Source of the DNA: JAAFIP01 sp031428975
GTDB lineage: Bacteria > Pseudomonadota > Gammaproteobacteria > Burkholderiales > Burkholderiaceae_C
Direction: 5' to 3'
DNA: 41,328 nt
NCBI GenBank assembly: GCA_031428975.1
Contig: JANOYR010000190.1
Location: forward strand, 1-41,328
Both the position numbers and the translations under genes were made by a program. How positions within the stretch are numbered: position 1 is the first letter of the stretch; the number at the start of each line of letters is the position of its first letter. Positions 7,677 to 15,993 of the stretch are shown here, piece after piece. The notes under the pieces were generated by a model. That model had not been told where the DNA came from, made no database searches, and worked only from the letters and a program-made list of their open reading frames with translations.

Positions 7677-9070
7677 AACAAGCGCACCCGTACCCCTTTG
7701 CCCTTGATCCGTGCCTCGCCCAGCCGTCGCGCTGCATCATGGCCAATGGCACGGCTCACTGCCACATAGGTAGAAAACTCGTTGACGGTGATTTTGCCTA
7801 CCTGCTCGCGGGTGTAGCCTAAGTCTGCAGTGAGTGCGCCCAGCACGTCGCCGGGGCGGATTTTTTCTTTGCGGCCGCCTTGTATGTGCAGGGTGGCCAT
7901 GGGCGGCACCAGCGGTTTGTCGCTGGTAGGTTTGAGCTCACCCAGCTTGTGCCAACGCGACTCGCGGTTTTGCATTTGCTCGATTTTGCCCACATGGCCC
8001 ATCTCGTTCATGCTCACGAGGCTCAGTGCCAAGCCCGCCTCGCCAGCGCGGCCGGTGCGGCCTATGCGGTGTACGTGGATTTCGGCATCGGGCGTTACAT
8101 CGACGTTGATCACTGCATTCAGATTGGCAATGTCTAGGCCGCGCGAGGCCACGTCGGTGGCCACTAGCACGCTGCAGCTGCGGTTGGCAAACTGCACCAG
8201 CACTTGGTCGCGTTCGCGCTGCTCCAGCTCGCCATATAGCGCCAGCGCAGCATAGCCCTGGCCTTGCAACACGTCCAACAGGTCTTTGCACTGCGCCTTG
8301 GTGTTGCAAAAAGCCAGCGTGCTCTCGGGGCGAAAATGCGCCAGCAGCTGGCCTACGGCATGCAAGCGCTCATGGCTGCTCACCTCGTACCAGCGCTGCT
8401 CAATACTGTTGCCTGAATGCTCTGCGTCTACTTTAATAGTTTGCGGGTTGCGCATGAACTGGGCGCTTAAACTGGCAATACCTTCGGGGTAGGTGGCAGA
8501 AAAAAGCAAGGTTTGCCGTTCTTTGGGGCACTGCTTGGCCACCGTGCGAATATCGTCCAAAAAGCCCATGTCTAGCATGCGGTCAGCCTCGTCGAGCACC
8601 AGCGTGTTGAGCGCCGATATGTCTAGGCTGCCGCGCTCCAAGTGGTCCATGATGCGCCCGGGCGTGCCCACCACAATATGCGCGCCATGCTCCAAACTGG
8701 CGGTTTGCCCACGCAGGGGCACGCCGCCACACAGGGTCACCACCTTGGTGTTTTCCTCTGCGCGGGCTAGGCGGCGTAGCTCGGTGGCTACTTGGTCGGC
8801 CAGCTCGCGCGTGGGGCACAGCACCATAGCCTGCACCGCGAAACGGCGTGGATTAAGGCTTTGTAAGAGAGTGAGCGCATACGCAGCTGTCTTGCCGCTG
8901 CCCGTTTTGGCCTGCGCAATGATGTCTTGCCCCGCCAACGCAGGCGGCAAGCTGGCCGCCTGAATGGGTGTCATGGACGTGTAGCCCAGCGCCGCGAGGT
9001 TCGCCAAGGTAGCGGGCGGTAGCGGCAGTTGGTCAAAGCCCAAGGCTTTGGAGGTGGTTTCTTTAGTCAT
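7673..9070 (-). CDS. dbpA: ATP-dependent RNA helicase DbpA
   Basis: A 465-residue DEAD-box helicase. In order: Q motif around residues 12-37, Walker A AQAKTGSGKT (52-61), PTRELA, TPGR, DEAD (160-163), SAT, then in domain 2 the HRIGRTGRAG motif. After the helicase core comes a C-terminal domain with IRPGDVLGALTADLGY, the RNA-binding domain typical of DbpA, which directs the enzyme to hairpin 92 of 23S rRNA during large-subunit assembly. Size and domain order match the family. It is the first gene of a two-gene minus-strand unit with the secreted hydrolase. A dispersed repeat occupies the spacer upstream of its start. Confidence 0.93.
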   Translation of the reverse strand: MTKETTSKALGFDQLPLPPATLANLAALGYTSMTPIQAASLPPALAGQDIIAQAKTGSGKTAAYALTLLQSLNPRRFAVQAMVLCPTRELADQVATELRRLARAEENTKVVTLCGGVPLRGQTASLEHGAHIVVGTPGRIMDHLERGSLDISALNTLVLDEADRMLDMGFLDDIRTVAKQCPKERQTLLFSATYPEGIASLSAQFMRNPQTIKVDAEHSGNSIEQRWYEVSSHERLHAVGQLLAHFRPESTLAFCNTKAQCKDLLDVLQGQGYAALALYGELEQRERDQVLVQFANRSCSVLVATDVASRGLDIANLNAVINVDVTPDAEIHVHRIGRTGRAGEAGLALSLVSMNEMGHVGKIEQMQNRESRWHKLGELKPTSDKPLVPPMATLHIQGGRKEKIRPGDVLGALTADLGYTREQVGKITVNEFSTYVAVSRAIGHDAARRLGEARIKGKGVRVRLL

Positions 9071-9111
9071 ATCCCTGATTATCGGGCTTTAGTGTCTCCT
9101 GACGCATGATT

Positions 9112-9159
9112 TATGAAAAATAGTGGCAATACCACCGTAATATGGTCATTTATTGCTAT
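9112..9159 (-). repeat. 48-bp dispersed repeat, copy G
   Basis: Minus-orientation copy between the start of dbpA (9070) and the end of the small membrane protein gene (9173). It matches the family words ATAGC, ATGACCAT and ACGGTG, with the AT-rich tail TATTTTTCATA. Confidence 0.75.
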
Positions 9160-9172
9160 TATTATATTAGCA

Positions 9173-9580
9173 TTAATACCCTTCAGATTGCCGAATTGGC
9201 AACAACTGCGCCACGCCAAACAACAACTCAAACACTGTAAACCCCATAACCAACAGGCTCGCTCCATGCGCCACGGCGTAAAGCTGCAAGGCGGCGAACG
9301 CAAAGCGCGCTGCTGCGTCGTACTGCCCATGCACACGCTGCGTGTGGCGCAGCCGCAAAACGGCCCACAATGTGACCACTGTGCCTAGCAGATTGGCCAT
9401 CAGCATGTGCGCAGGCTCAAACGGCGGCAGCGCACCCGGTATCGCCATGCTCTGGCTGAGCGCCAGCAGGCTTTGGTGAATGGCCATAAAGGTCCAAGGC
9501 GTGGCAAAACCGACGGTGACAATCAGGTCATACCAAGCGCTGGCGCGCACGATGCGCATGTAAAAAGGCAATGAAATCAT
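9173..9580 (-). CDS. Small four-helix membrane protein, unknown function
   Basis: A 135-residue protein I do not recognise by name. It is hydrophobic with about four predicted membrane segments (starting near WYDLIVTVGFATPW, MLMANLLGTVVTLWAVL, FAFAALQLYAVAHGASLL and LLVMGFTVFELLFGV). I chose ATG 9580 because GGAG lies 8 nt upstream; a longer reading would add eight residues without support. It is divergent from the MerR regulator gene, with a MerR-style promoter between them on its strand, so it is probably the regulator's target. Similar inner-membrane proteins paired with MerR regulators are common, but no function is known to me. Confidence 0.75.
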   Translation of the reverse strand: MISLPFYMRIVRASAWYDLIVTVGFATPWTFMAIHQSLLALSQSMAIPGALPPFEPAHMLMANLLGTVVTLWAVLRLRHTQRVHGQYDAAARFAFAALQLYAVAHGASLLVMGFTVFELLFGVAQLLPIRQSEGY

Positions 9581-9612
9581 AGGGTTTCTCCAGTTAAAAC
9601 ACAAGCTTAAAG

Positions 9613-9635
9613 CCTAGAGTACACTTCAAGGTCAA
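9613..9635 (-). promoter_or_regulatory. Candidate MerR-type promoter/operator for the membrane protein gene
   Basis: On the minus strand a TTGACC -35 hexamer (9630-9635) is followed by about 19 bp before an AT-rich -10-like TTTAAG. The spacer holds the imperfect dyad CCTTGAAG/AGTCTAGG-like sequence at 9613-9631. Overlong 19-bp spacing with a dyad in the spacer is the hallmark of promoters activated by MerR proteins through DNA twisting. It lies between the regulator gene and its divergent neighbour. Confidence 0.6.
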
Positions 9636-9653
9636 GCACTATCTGAGCAATTC

Positions 9654-10013
9654 ATGCGCATTGGACAATTAGCCACAACCACCAGCGTGAGCCGCGACAC
9701 CCTGCGGTTTTACGAAAAACTGGGGCTCATACGCGCCACCCGCAGCGACAACACCTACCGCGAATACCCGCCCGAGACGGCGCAGTTGGTAATCTACATA
9801 CGCACCGCGCAAAAGCTCGGCTTCACGCTCGCAGAAATCGGTGCCAGCCTGCCCGCCCTGTGGAGCAACAACAAACCCGACCAAGCCGTGGCCCAGCTAC
9901 TGCGCGAGAAAGTAGCCACCATAGACGAGCGGATAGCGCAACTGCAAGGCCTACGAAGCGAGCTTAGCCAGCGGATTGCGCAGGTTTGTCCACTGGCGAA
10001 CGCTGTGGGCTAA
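9654..10013 (+). CDS. MerR-family transcriptional regulator
   Basis: A 119-residue MerR protein. The N-terminal winged helix-turn-helix reads MRIGQLATTTSVSRDTLRFYEKLGLI, then YREYP, and a dimerisation helix VATIDERIAQLQGLRSEL ends the protein. Only one Cys (in VCPL near residue 112) is present and no metal-binding Cys pattern is seen, so a metal-sensing role is not supported. It is divergently placed from the small membrane protein gene and the spacer holds a MerR-type promoter. The effector is unknown. A dispersed repeat begins four bases after its stop codon. Confidence 0.9.
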   Translation: MRIGQLATTTSVSRDTLRFYEKLGLIRATRSDNTYREYPPETAQLVIYIRTAQKLGFTLAEIGASLPALWSNNKPDQAVAQLLREKVATIDERIAQLQGLRSELSQRIAQVCPLANAVG

Positions 10014-10016
10014 TTT

Positions 10017-10064
10017 TATAAGATAATTGCTCAATGTCATCGTCAAATAATCATAGTGCGCTCT
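10017..10064 (-). repeat. 48-bp dispersed repeat, copy H
   Basis: Minus-orientation copy starting just past the MerR stop codon (10011-10013). It shows CTATGA, TTTGACGATGACATTG and an AT-rich tail; the first block is slightly diverged (AGAGC for ATAGC). Confidence 0.7.
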
Positions 10065-10103
10065 GCATTTAGTAGCGTTTCTTGATGGAAAGCAGTTACG
10101 AAG

Positions 10104-10129
10104 CCTTCGACAAGCTCAGCCCGTACGGG
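10104..10129 (+). repeat. Fragment of the CTTCGACAAGCTCAGCCC-type intergenic repeat
   Basis: The words CTTCGACAAGCTCAGCCCG then TACGG match a motif I remember as recurring in intergenic regions of many proteobacterial genomes. Only one end is present. TCGAC and GTCGA (10108 and 10130 region) could pair. This rests on memory, not on a search. Confidence 0.4.
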
Positions 10130-10212
10130 GTCGAGGTTTTGCGCATACAAGTATTGGGTTTCACTCAAACGCATACACGGTCTGTTGGGCTGCGCCCCTC
10201 GCGCGCTACAAA

Positions 10213-10300
10213 TCCGTGCGCCGGATGGGCTTTGCCGTCCCGACGATTTGGTCGTACTCGGCCCATGAGGAGCGGCGGCAAAGACCATCCGGCGCTCGGA
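10213..10300 (+). repeat. Palindromic element, core family copy 3
   Basis: Arms 10218-10237 and 10276-10295 pair at 19 of 20 positions (GCGCCGGATG against CATCCGGCGC at the ends) and extend weakly to 10213 and 10300. The loop is again 38 nt and shares GATTTG, CATGAGG and AGCGG with copies 1 and 2 in the same order. The arm sequence is unrelated to copies 1 and 2, so complementarity is kept while sequence changes. Confidence 0.7.
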
Positions 10301-10346
10301 CGTGCCAGATCAAAGAAGCTATGCTAGAAAAAATAAACGCCATATT

Positions 10347-10394
10347 TATAAAAAATAGTGACAATGTTAGCGTCATATGGTCATAGCGCGCTAT
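10347..10394 (-). repeat. 48-bp dispersed repeat, copy F
   Basis: A well-conserved minus-orientation copy (ATAGCGCGCTATGACCATA, then TGACGCTAACATTG, then an AT-rich tail). It sits about 50 bp beyond palindrome copy 3. The first 12 bases are self-complementary. Confidence 0.78.
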
Positions 10395-10420
10395 GAAATA
10401 ATGAGTATTTGAAGTCAAAA

Positions 10421-10448
10421 CCTAGGGTAATCCCACCCAAACCCTAGG
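10421..10448. promoter_or_regulatory. CCTAGGGT inverted repeat upstream of the TetR gene
   Basis: A perfect 8-bp inverted repeat, CCTAGGGT (10421-10428) and ACCCTAGG (10441-10448), with a 12-nt loop. No T-run follows, so it does not look like a terminator. It lies about 100 bp before the TetR start and may be an operator. Confidence 0.4.
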
Positions 10449-10508
10449 CGCAGCGCACTAGAAATACCCCCAAACCGCGCAGGCAAGCTAAAAATATTGC
10501 AAAATAGC

Positions 10509-10520
10509 ACGACCGTTCGT
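10509..10520. promoter_or_regulatory. Candidate TetR operator ACGACCGTTCGT
   Basis: A 12-bp near-palindrome 27 bp before the ATG of the TetR gene. Its ACGA/TCGT ends with a CG-rich centre resemble operators of TetR regulators of acyl-CoA catabolism. Position suggests autoregulation, and control of the operon that starts with this gene. Confidence 0.5.
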
Positions 10521-10547
10521 TTTATTTCAATTGATTACACAGCCACC

Positions 10548-11264
10548 ATGAGTCTCACCCTGATTGCCAAACCCAAAGACGCCAAGCCCGCAGGCTCGGG
10601 CGCGCCGGAAGGCCGGGCGCTGCACAAAGGCCAGCAAACCAAGGCCGCCATTGTGGACGCTGCGTTGGGGCTGGCCACACAAATCGGCCTAGAAGGCCTG
10701 TCAATTGGCGCACTGGCCGAGGTCACACAAATGAGCAAATCGGGCGTGTTTGCGCATTTTGGCTCACGCGAGGAGCTGCAAATATCGGTGGTGCGCGAAT
10801 ACCATGCCCGCTTTGAGCAAGAAGTATTTTACCCAGCGCTTTCTAGCCCACGCGGCTTAGAGCGCCTGCGCGCCCTGTTTGCCAACTGGATGAAGCGCAC
10901 CTCGGTCGAGATTGATTCGGGCTGCCTGTATATCAGCGGCGCGGTAGAGTTTGACGACCGCCCGGGCCCTGTGCGCGACGCATTGGTGGGTTCGGTGAAC
11001 ACGTGGCTAGCTGCTATGAACCGCGCCATTGTGCAGGGCAAAGAGGCGGGCGAGCTCAATACCGATGCCGACGAGAGCCAAATGGCCTTTGAAATCCACG
11101 GTTTGATTTTGGCGCTGCATTACGAGGCGCGTTTTATGAAATTCCCCAAATCCATTGACCGTGCTGTGCGCGGCTTCAATGACATCTTGGCACGCAATGC
11201 TGTGCCAGCTTCTTCCCATCCTATTTTGCCTAAACCTGTTTCCACCAAGCTAAAGAAAGCCTAA
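10548..11264 (+). CDS. TetR/AcrR-family regulator of the beta-oxidation operon
   Basis: A 238-residue TetR protein. The N-terminal DNA-binding domain includes AALGLATQIGLEGLSIGALAE and the recognition segment MSKSGVFAHFGSREEL; the rest is an all-helical ligand domain with a conserved GCLYISGAVEFDDRPGP block. The long open frame could start at 10497, but ATG 10548 gives the usual length and leaves the operator at 10509-10520 upstream rather than inside the gene. Only 4 nt separate its stop from the acyl-CoA dehydrogenase ATG, so it heads the operon. An acyl-CoA or free acid is the likely inducer, by analogy with other TetR regulators in such loci. Confidence 0.9.
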   Translation: MSLTLIAKPKDAKPAGSGAPEGRALHKGQQTKAAIVDAALGLATQIGLEGLSIGALAEVTQMSKSGVFAHFGSREELQISVVREYHARFEQEVFYPALSSPRGLERLRALFANWMKRTSVEIDSGCLYISGAVEFDDRPGPVRDALVGSVNTWLAAMNRAIVQGKEAGELNTDADESQMAFEIHGLILALHYEARFMKFPKSIDRAVRGFNDILARNAVPASSHPILPKPVSTKLKKA

Positions 11265-11268
11265 AGCC

Positions 11269-13065
11269 ATGCCAACCTATACCCCACCGCTACGCGACAT
11301 GCAATTTGTGATGCACGAGTTGCTTAAAGTCACTGACGATTTCAAACAGATTCCAGAGTTTGCCGATGCCGACGTTGACACTATCAATGCCGTATTAGAA
11401 GAAGCTGGCAAATTCGCCTCTGAAGTGGCGTTTCCGCTCAACATCAGTGGCGACCGCGAGGGCTGCACGCTTGACCAATCTACGCACAGCGTCACCACGC
11501 CAAAAGGCTTCAAAGAAGCCTACGCCAAGTATGTCGAAGGCGGCTGGCCAGCCCTGAGCTGCGACCCCGCCTACGGTGGCCAAGGCCTGCCCAGCACCGT
11601 GAACCAATGCGTCTATGAAATGCTCAACAGCGCCAACCAAGCCTGGACCATGTACCCAGGCCTGACCCACGGTGCATACGGTGCGCTGCATGTGCACGGC
11701 ACACAGCTCCAAAAAGACACCTACCTGCACAAAATGACCAGCGGCGAATGGACTGGCACCATGTGCCTGACCGAGCCACACTGCGGCACCGACTTGGGAC
11801 TGATGCGCACCAAGGCTGAGGCACAGCCAGACGGCACCTACAAGATTACAGGCAACAAAATCTTCATCAGCGCTGGCGAGAACGACATGACCAGCAACAT
11901 CGTGCATTTGGTGCTGGCACGCCTGACCGATGCGCCCCCCGGCATTAAGGGCGTGAGCCTGTTCATTGTGCCCAAATTCTTGGTCAATGCCGATGGCACG
12001 CTGGGCGCACGTAACCCGATTTTTTGCACTGGCCTAGAGCACAAAATGGGCATCAACGGCAATGCCACAGCACAAATTGCGATTGATGGCGCGATTGGTA
12101 CGATGGTGGGGCAGCCCAACAAAGGCATGCAAGGCATGTTTGTGATGATGAATGGCGCACGCTTGGGGGTGGGCAACCAGTCGCTTGGGTTGACCGAAGT
12201 AGCTTACCAAAACGCCTTGGCCTATGCCAAAGACCGCATCCAAATGCGTTCGCTGTCTGGACCCAAAGCCAAAGACAAGCCAGCAGACCCCATCATTGTG
12301 CACCCCGATGTACGCAAAATGCTGCTCACCGCACGCGCCTATGCCGAAGGTGGCCGTGCACTGGCCACCTACTGCGCCGTGCTGCTAGACAAGGTGCACC
12401 ACCACCCTGACGAAAAGGTGCGCAAGGACAGCGATGAAATGTTGTCTCTGCTGACCCCCATCGTCAAAGCTTTTCTCACCGACAACGGCCATATCGCCAC
12501 CAATGCCTGCATGCAGGTGTTTGGCGGCCACGGTTTTATCAAAGAATGGGGCATGGAGCAGTTTGTGCGCGACAACCGTATCAATTTGATTTATGAAGGT
12601 ACCAACACGATCCAATCCTTGGATTTGCTAGGCCGCAAAGTGCTAGGTAATAATGGTGCAACACTCAAAAAATTCGGCAAGCTCATTGCCGCCTTGGTAG
12701 AAGAAGAAGGCGTGAACGAGAAAATGGCCGAGTTCATCACCCCCATCGCTATTTTGGGCGAACAAGTCACCAAGCTTACTACTGAGCTGGGCTTTAAGGG
12801 CTTTCAAAATGCCGACGAAGTAGGCGCTGCCGCTGTGGACTACCTGCGTGTGGCGGGCCACTTGGTATTTGGCTACTTCTGGGCGCGTATGGCGCAAGTA
12901 GCGCTGCGCGAAATCGCTGCCGGAAACACCGACAACTTTTACTTGGCCAAGCTGCAGACCGCACGTTTTTACTTTGCCAAGCTGATGCCAGAAACCGCCA
13001 CACTCATGCGCACCGCACGTACGGGCAGTAAAGTGCTAATGGACACGGACGCGGTATTCGCGTAA
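11269..13065 (+). CDS. Long-form acyl-CoA dehydrogenase (FadE-like, about 600 aa)
   Basis: A 598-residue flavoprotein dehydrogenase forming trans-2-enoyl-CoA from acyl-CoA. It has the short N-terminal extension domain (MPTYTPPLRDMQFV), the acyl-CoA dehydrogenase core with LTEPHCGTDLG and KIFISAGE, and the catalytic Glu in IYEGTN (E443). The C-terminal extra domain that distinguishes the 600-residue proteobacterial type from the 380-residue type follows. Start is ATG 11269, 4 nt after the TetR stop. Chain length preference cannot be read from sequence, but this type often handles medium to long chains. It is the first catabolic gene of the operon. Confidence 0.93.
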   Translation: MPTYTPPLRDMQFVMHELLKVTDDFKQIPEFADADVDTINAVLEEAGKFASEVAFPLNISGDREGCTLDQSTHSVTTPKGFKEAYAKYVEGGWPALSCDPAYGGQGLPSTVNQCVYEMLNSANQAWTMYPGLTHGAYGALHVHGTQLQKDTYLHKMTSGEWTGTMCLTEPHCGTDLGLMRTKAEAQPDGTYKITGNKIFISAGENDMTSNIVHLVLARLTDAPPGIKGVSLFIVPKFLVNADGTLGARNPIFCTGLEHKMGINGNATAQIAIDGAIGTMVGQPNKGMQGMFVMMNGARLGVGNQSLGLTEVAYQNALAYAKDRIQMRSLSGPKAKDKPADPIIVHPDVRKMLLTARAYAEGGRALATYCAVLLDKVHHHPDEKVRKDSDEMLSLLTPIVKAFLTDNGHIATNACMQVFGGHGFIKEWGMEQFVRDNRINLIYEGTNTIQSLDLLGRKVLGNNGATLKKFGKLIAALVEEEGVNEKMAEFITPIAILGEQVTKLTTELGFKGFQNADEVGAAAVDYLRVAGHLVFGYFWARMAQVALREIAAGNTDNFYLAKLQTARFYFAKLMPETATLMRTARTGSKVLMDTDAVFA

Positions 13066-13120
13066 AAATGTGGTTGCGTCTATTTGGCGCACTATTGTTC
13101 TACATTCACTTGGAGTTTTT

Positions 13121-13564
13121 ATGAAAAAGTTGCAGTTTGGTATCGTCGCGTGTGCCTTAGGTTTATTCAGTGCTGCTGCGATGGCGCAAAATACACCCGT
13201 GGGCAAATGGCACTCAATAGACGAAAAAACCAAAGAAATCAAATCTGAAATAACCATCACAGACACAGCAGGTGTGCTGACGGGTAAAGTCAGCAAACTG
13301 CTGCGCAAAGATGCCAAGCAAGATTCCGTGTGCGAGGAGTGCACCGACGCACGCAAAGGTAAACCCATTGTGGGCCTAGAAATTATCCGTGGTGCTAAGA
13401 AAGAAGCCAACGAAGACGTGTGGACAAGTGGCAAGATCCTTGACCCTGAAAACGGCAAAGAATATGGCCTGAAACTCACCCCGCAAGAAGGCGGCAAAAA
13501 GCTAGCTGTGCGCGGCAGCATTGGCCCCTTTGGCCGCACCCAGACTTGGGAACGCGTGCAATAA
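13121..13564 (+). CDS. DUF2147 periplasmic protein
   Basis: A 147-residue secreted protein. The signal peptide is KKLQFGIVACALGLFSAAA ending at MAQ. The mature part begins VGKWHSIDEKT and contains CEECTDARKGKPIVGLEI, GKILDPENGKEYG and GRTQTWERV, which together define DUF2147, a lipocalin-like beta-barrel of unknown function. I chose ATG 13121 because GGAG sits at 13112 and the signal peptide begins there. The Cys pair (CEEC) may form a disulfide or bind a metal. It lies between the first dehydrogenase and FadN genes; its role in acyl-CoA metabolism is unknown, possibly envelope-related. Confidence 0.88.
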   Translation: MKKLQFGIVACALGLFSAAAMAQNTPVGKWHSIDEKTKEIKSEITITDTAGVLTGKVSKLLRKDAKQDSVCEECTDARKGKPIVGLEIIRGAKKEANEDVWTSGKILDPENGKEYGLKLTPQEGGKKLAVRGSIGPFGRTQTWERVQ

Positions 13565-13583
13565 CCTGACCAGAAAGTAATAG

Positions 13584-15992
13584 ATGTCTCCAGTTTCCAG
13601 ATTTCAAGTGAAAAAAGTCGCCGTGCTCGGCGCCGGCGTGATGGGTGCGCAAATTGCGGCACATTTGGTCAATCTCAAAGTACCCGTTGTTTTGTTTGAC
13701 CTAGCAGCCAAAGAGGGGCCCAAAAACGCTATCGTTATCAAGGCCGTTGAGGGCTTGAAAAAACTCAAGCCCGCGCCATTAGGCGTGCCCGAAGACGCCG
13801 CCCTGATTGGCCAAGCTAACTACGAGGAGCATTTGGAGCAACTGCGTGGTTGCGACCTCATCATTGAGGCCATTGCCGAACGCATGGACTGGAAGCTAGA
13901 CCTTTATAAAAAGATAGCACCCTTTGTGTCGGCGCATGCCATTGTGGCATCCAACACTTCGGGGCTGTCGATTACCAAGCTGAGCGAGGCGCTGCCAGAG
14001 AACATCAAGCCGCGCTTTTGTGGCATCCATTTTTTCAACCCCCCGCGCTATATGGTTTTGGTGGAGTTGATCAACACCCCCACCACCCAGCCCGAGGTGC
14101 TAGACCAACTGGAAAGCTTTGTCACCAGCGCACTGGGCAAGGGCGTAGTGCGCGCCAAAGACACACCTAACTTCATAGCGAACCGCGTGGGCATAGCTGG
14201 CATGCTGGGCGTGATGAAGCAGGTGGGAAATTTTGGTTTGGGCTACGACGTGGTGGATGACCTGACGGGTAAAAAGCTTGGACGCGCCAGCTCGGGCACA
14301 TTCCGCACGGCTGATGTGGTGGGCCTTGACACCATGGGCCATGTCATCAAAACCCTGCAAGACAATTTAAGTCTGGAGACTGATCCCTTTTATGGCAACT
14401 TTGCCACGCCAGCGGTGCTTAAAACACTGGTGGACGCGGGATCGCTCGGCCAAAAGGCCAAAGCCGGATTCTTTAAAAAAGTAGGCCGTGATATTTTGCG
14501 CTTTGATGCCAAGTCCAACGACTATGTGGCGGGTGGCGAAAAGGCCGACGATGTGTATGGGCGTATGCTCAAAAAGCCTGCAAGCGAGCGTTTGAAACTG
14601 TTGCGCAATGCAGAGGGTGCGCAGGGACAGTTTTTGTGGGCTATTTTGCGTGATGGTTTCCACTACGCGGCGATCCATTTAGCCAGTATCGCCGAGACCG
14701 CCCGTGATGTGGACTTGGCCATGCGTTGGGGTTTTGGCATGGCACAAGGCCCATTTGAACTGTGGCAAGAGGCTGGTTGGTTAGATGTCGCCAATATGGT
14801 CAAAGAAGACATCGACGCTGGTAAGGCGCTGTGTCATGCACCGTTACCTGACTGGGTATTCACAGGCCCAGTTGCCGATGCAGGTGGTGTGCACACGCCA
14901 GCGGGTTCGTGGAATCCCAGCATTCAGGCCTTTGTGCCCAAACGTGACCTGCCAGTCTATGTGCGCCAGCATTTTCCAGAAAACGTGTTGGGTGCGAATG
15001 CGGTCAAGTTTGAAACGGCAGGACAGACGTTGTTTGAAGATGCTGCAATTCGCCTGTGGACTTTAGACCAACAAGTGGTCATTGCGTCTATCAAAACCAA
15101 AATGCACGTGATCAGCATGGAGGTGATGGCCGGGCTTGAAAAAGCCGTAGAGATGGCCGAGTCAGGTTATCAGGGCGTGGTGATTTGGTCGGGCGACGAG
15201 CCGTTTTGCGCAGGCGCTGATTTACAGGGCATGCTGCCTGCATTCATGAGCGGCGGCGTGGATTTGCTGCAAGAGGCCATGGCTGAGGTGCAGCGCGTGA
15301 TGCTTCGTCTGCGCTACGCCAATGTGCCGGTAGTGAGCGCTGTGCGTGGCTTGGCGCTCGGTGGGGGCTGTGAGCTGTCGGTATACAGCGCTAAGCGCGC
15401 TGTGGCCATGGAAAGCTATATAGGGTTAGTGGAAGTCGGCGTGGGGCTAGTGCCTGGCGCTGGCGGCTTGGCCTACATTGCCCGCCGTGCTGCCGAAAAC
15501 ATGGCCAGTAGTAATGGCAAAGACTTGCTACCGTTTATTACCGAAGGTTTCACCAACGCCGCCATGGCCAAGGTAGGCACCAGTGCCATTGAATCGCGCA
15601 AACTGGGCTATGTGTTGCACAGCGATGTGATCGTGCCCAACAAGGATGAGCTATTGTTTGTGGCGATCAACGAAGCGAAGTCTATGGCGGTATCCGGTTA
15701 CCGCGCGCCTACAAAGCGCCAGTTTCCTGTGGCGGGGCGAAACGGCAAAGCCACCATCCAAGGCTCACTCATCAACATGCGCGATGGCGGCTTTATCAGC
15801 CAGCATGACTTTCATATTGCCAGCTTGATTGCCAATGTCATCTGCGGTGGCGATGTGGATGCGGGCACATTGGTGACCGAAGAATATCTGATGGCGCTTG
15901 AGCGTCAAGCTTTTTGCAGCCTACTAACCATGGCCAAAACTCAAGAACGCATCATGGGCATGCTGTCTACCGGCAAACCGGTGCGTAACTGA
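13584..15992 (+). CDS. 3-hydroxyacyl-CoA dehydrogenase/enoyl-CoA hydratase, FadN type
   Basis: An 802-residue bifunctional beta-oxidation enzyme. The NAD-binding dehydrogenase half is N-terminal (VLGAGVMGAQIAAHL near residue 12; catalytic region CGIHFFNPPRYMVLVELI near 145-162) and the crotonase half is C-terminal (PFCAGADLQGM near 540, GLALGGGCELS near 590, VGVGLVPGAGG near 615). That order and length match Bacillus FadN rather than FadB/FadJ, where the hydratase comes first. It hydrates enoyl-CoA and oxidises the 3-hydroxyacyl-CoA. The acyltransferase and dehydrogenase genes around it match a fadNAE-like set. ATG 13584 gives the expected N-terminus. Confidence 0.93.
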   Translation: MSPVSRFQVKKVAVLGAGVMGAQIAAHLVNLKVPVVLFDLAAKEGPKNAIVIKAVEGLKKLKPAPLGVPEDAALIGQANYEEHLEQLRGCDLIIEAIAERMDWKLDLYKKIAPFVSAHAIVASNTSGLSITKLSEALPENIKPRFCGIHFFNPPRYMVLVELINTPTTQPEVLDQLESFVTSALGKGVVRAKDTPNFIANRVGIAGMLGVMKQVGNFGLGYDVVDDLTGKKLGRASSGTFRTADVVGLDTMGHVIKTLQDNLSLETDPFYGNFATPAVLKTLVDAGSLGQKAKAGFFKKVGRDILRFDAKSNDYVAGGEKADDVYGRMLKKPASERLKLLRNAEGAQGQFLWAILRDGFHYAAIHLASIAETARDVDLAMRWGFGMAQGPFELWQEAGWLDVANMVKEDIDAGKALCHAPLPDWVFTGPVADAGGVHTPAGSWNPSIQAFVPKRDLPVYVRQHFPENVLGANAVKFETAGQTLFEDAAIRLWTLDQQVVIASIKTKMHVISMEVMAGLEKAVEMAESGYQGVVIWSGDEPFCAGADLQGMLPAFMSGGVDLLQEAMAEVQRVMLRLRYANVPVVSAVRGLALGGGCELSVYSAKRAVAMESYIGLVEVGVGLVPGAGGLAYIARRAAENMASSNGKDLLPFITEGFTNAAMAKVGTSAIESRKLGYVLHSDVIVPNKDELLFVAINEAKSMAVSGYRAPTKRQFPVAGRNGKATIQGSLINMRDGGFISQHDFHIASLIANVICGGDVDAGTLVTEEYLMALERQAFCSLLTMAKTQERIMGMLSTGKPVRN

Positions 15993-15993
15993 C

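Noticed and set aside
10043..10327. Open frames on both strands between the MerR and TetR genes
   Set aside because: They are built from repeat and palindrome sequence and lack ribosome binding sites.
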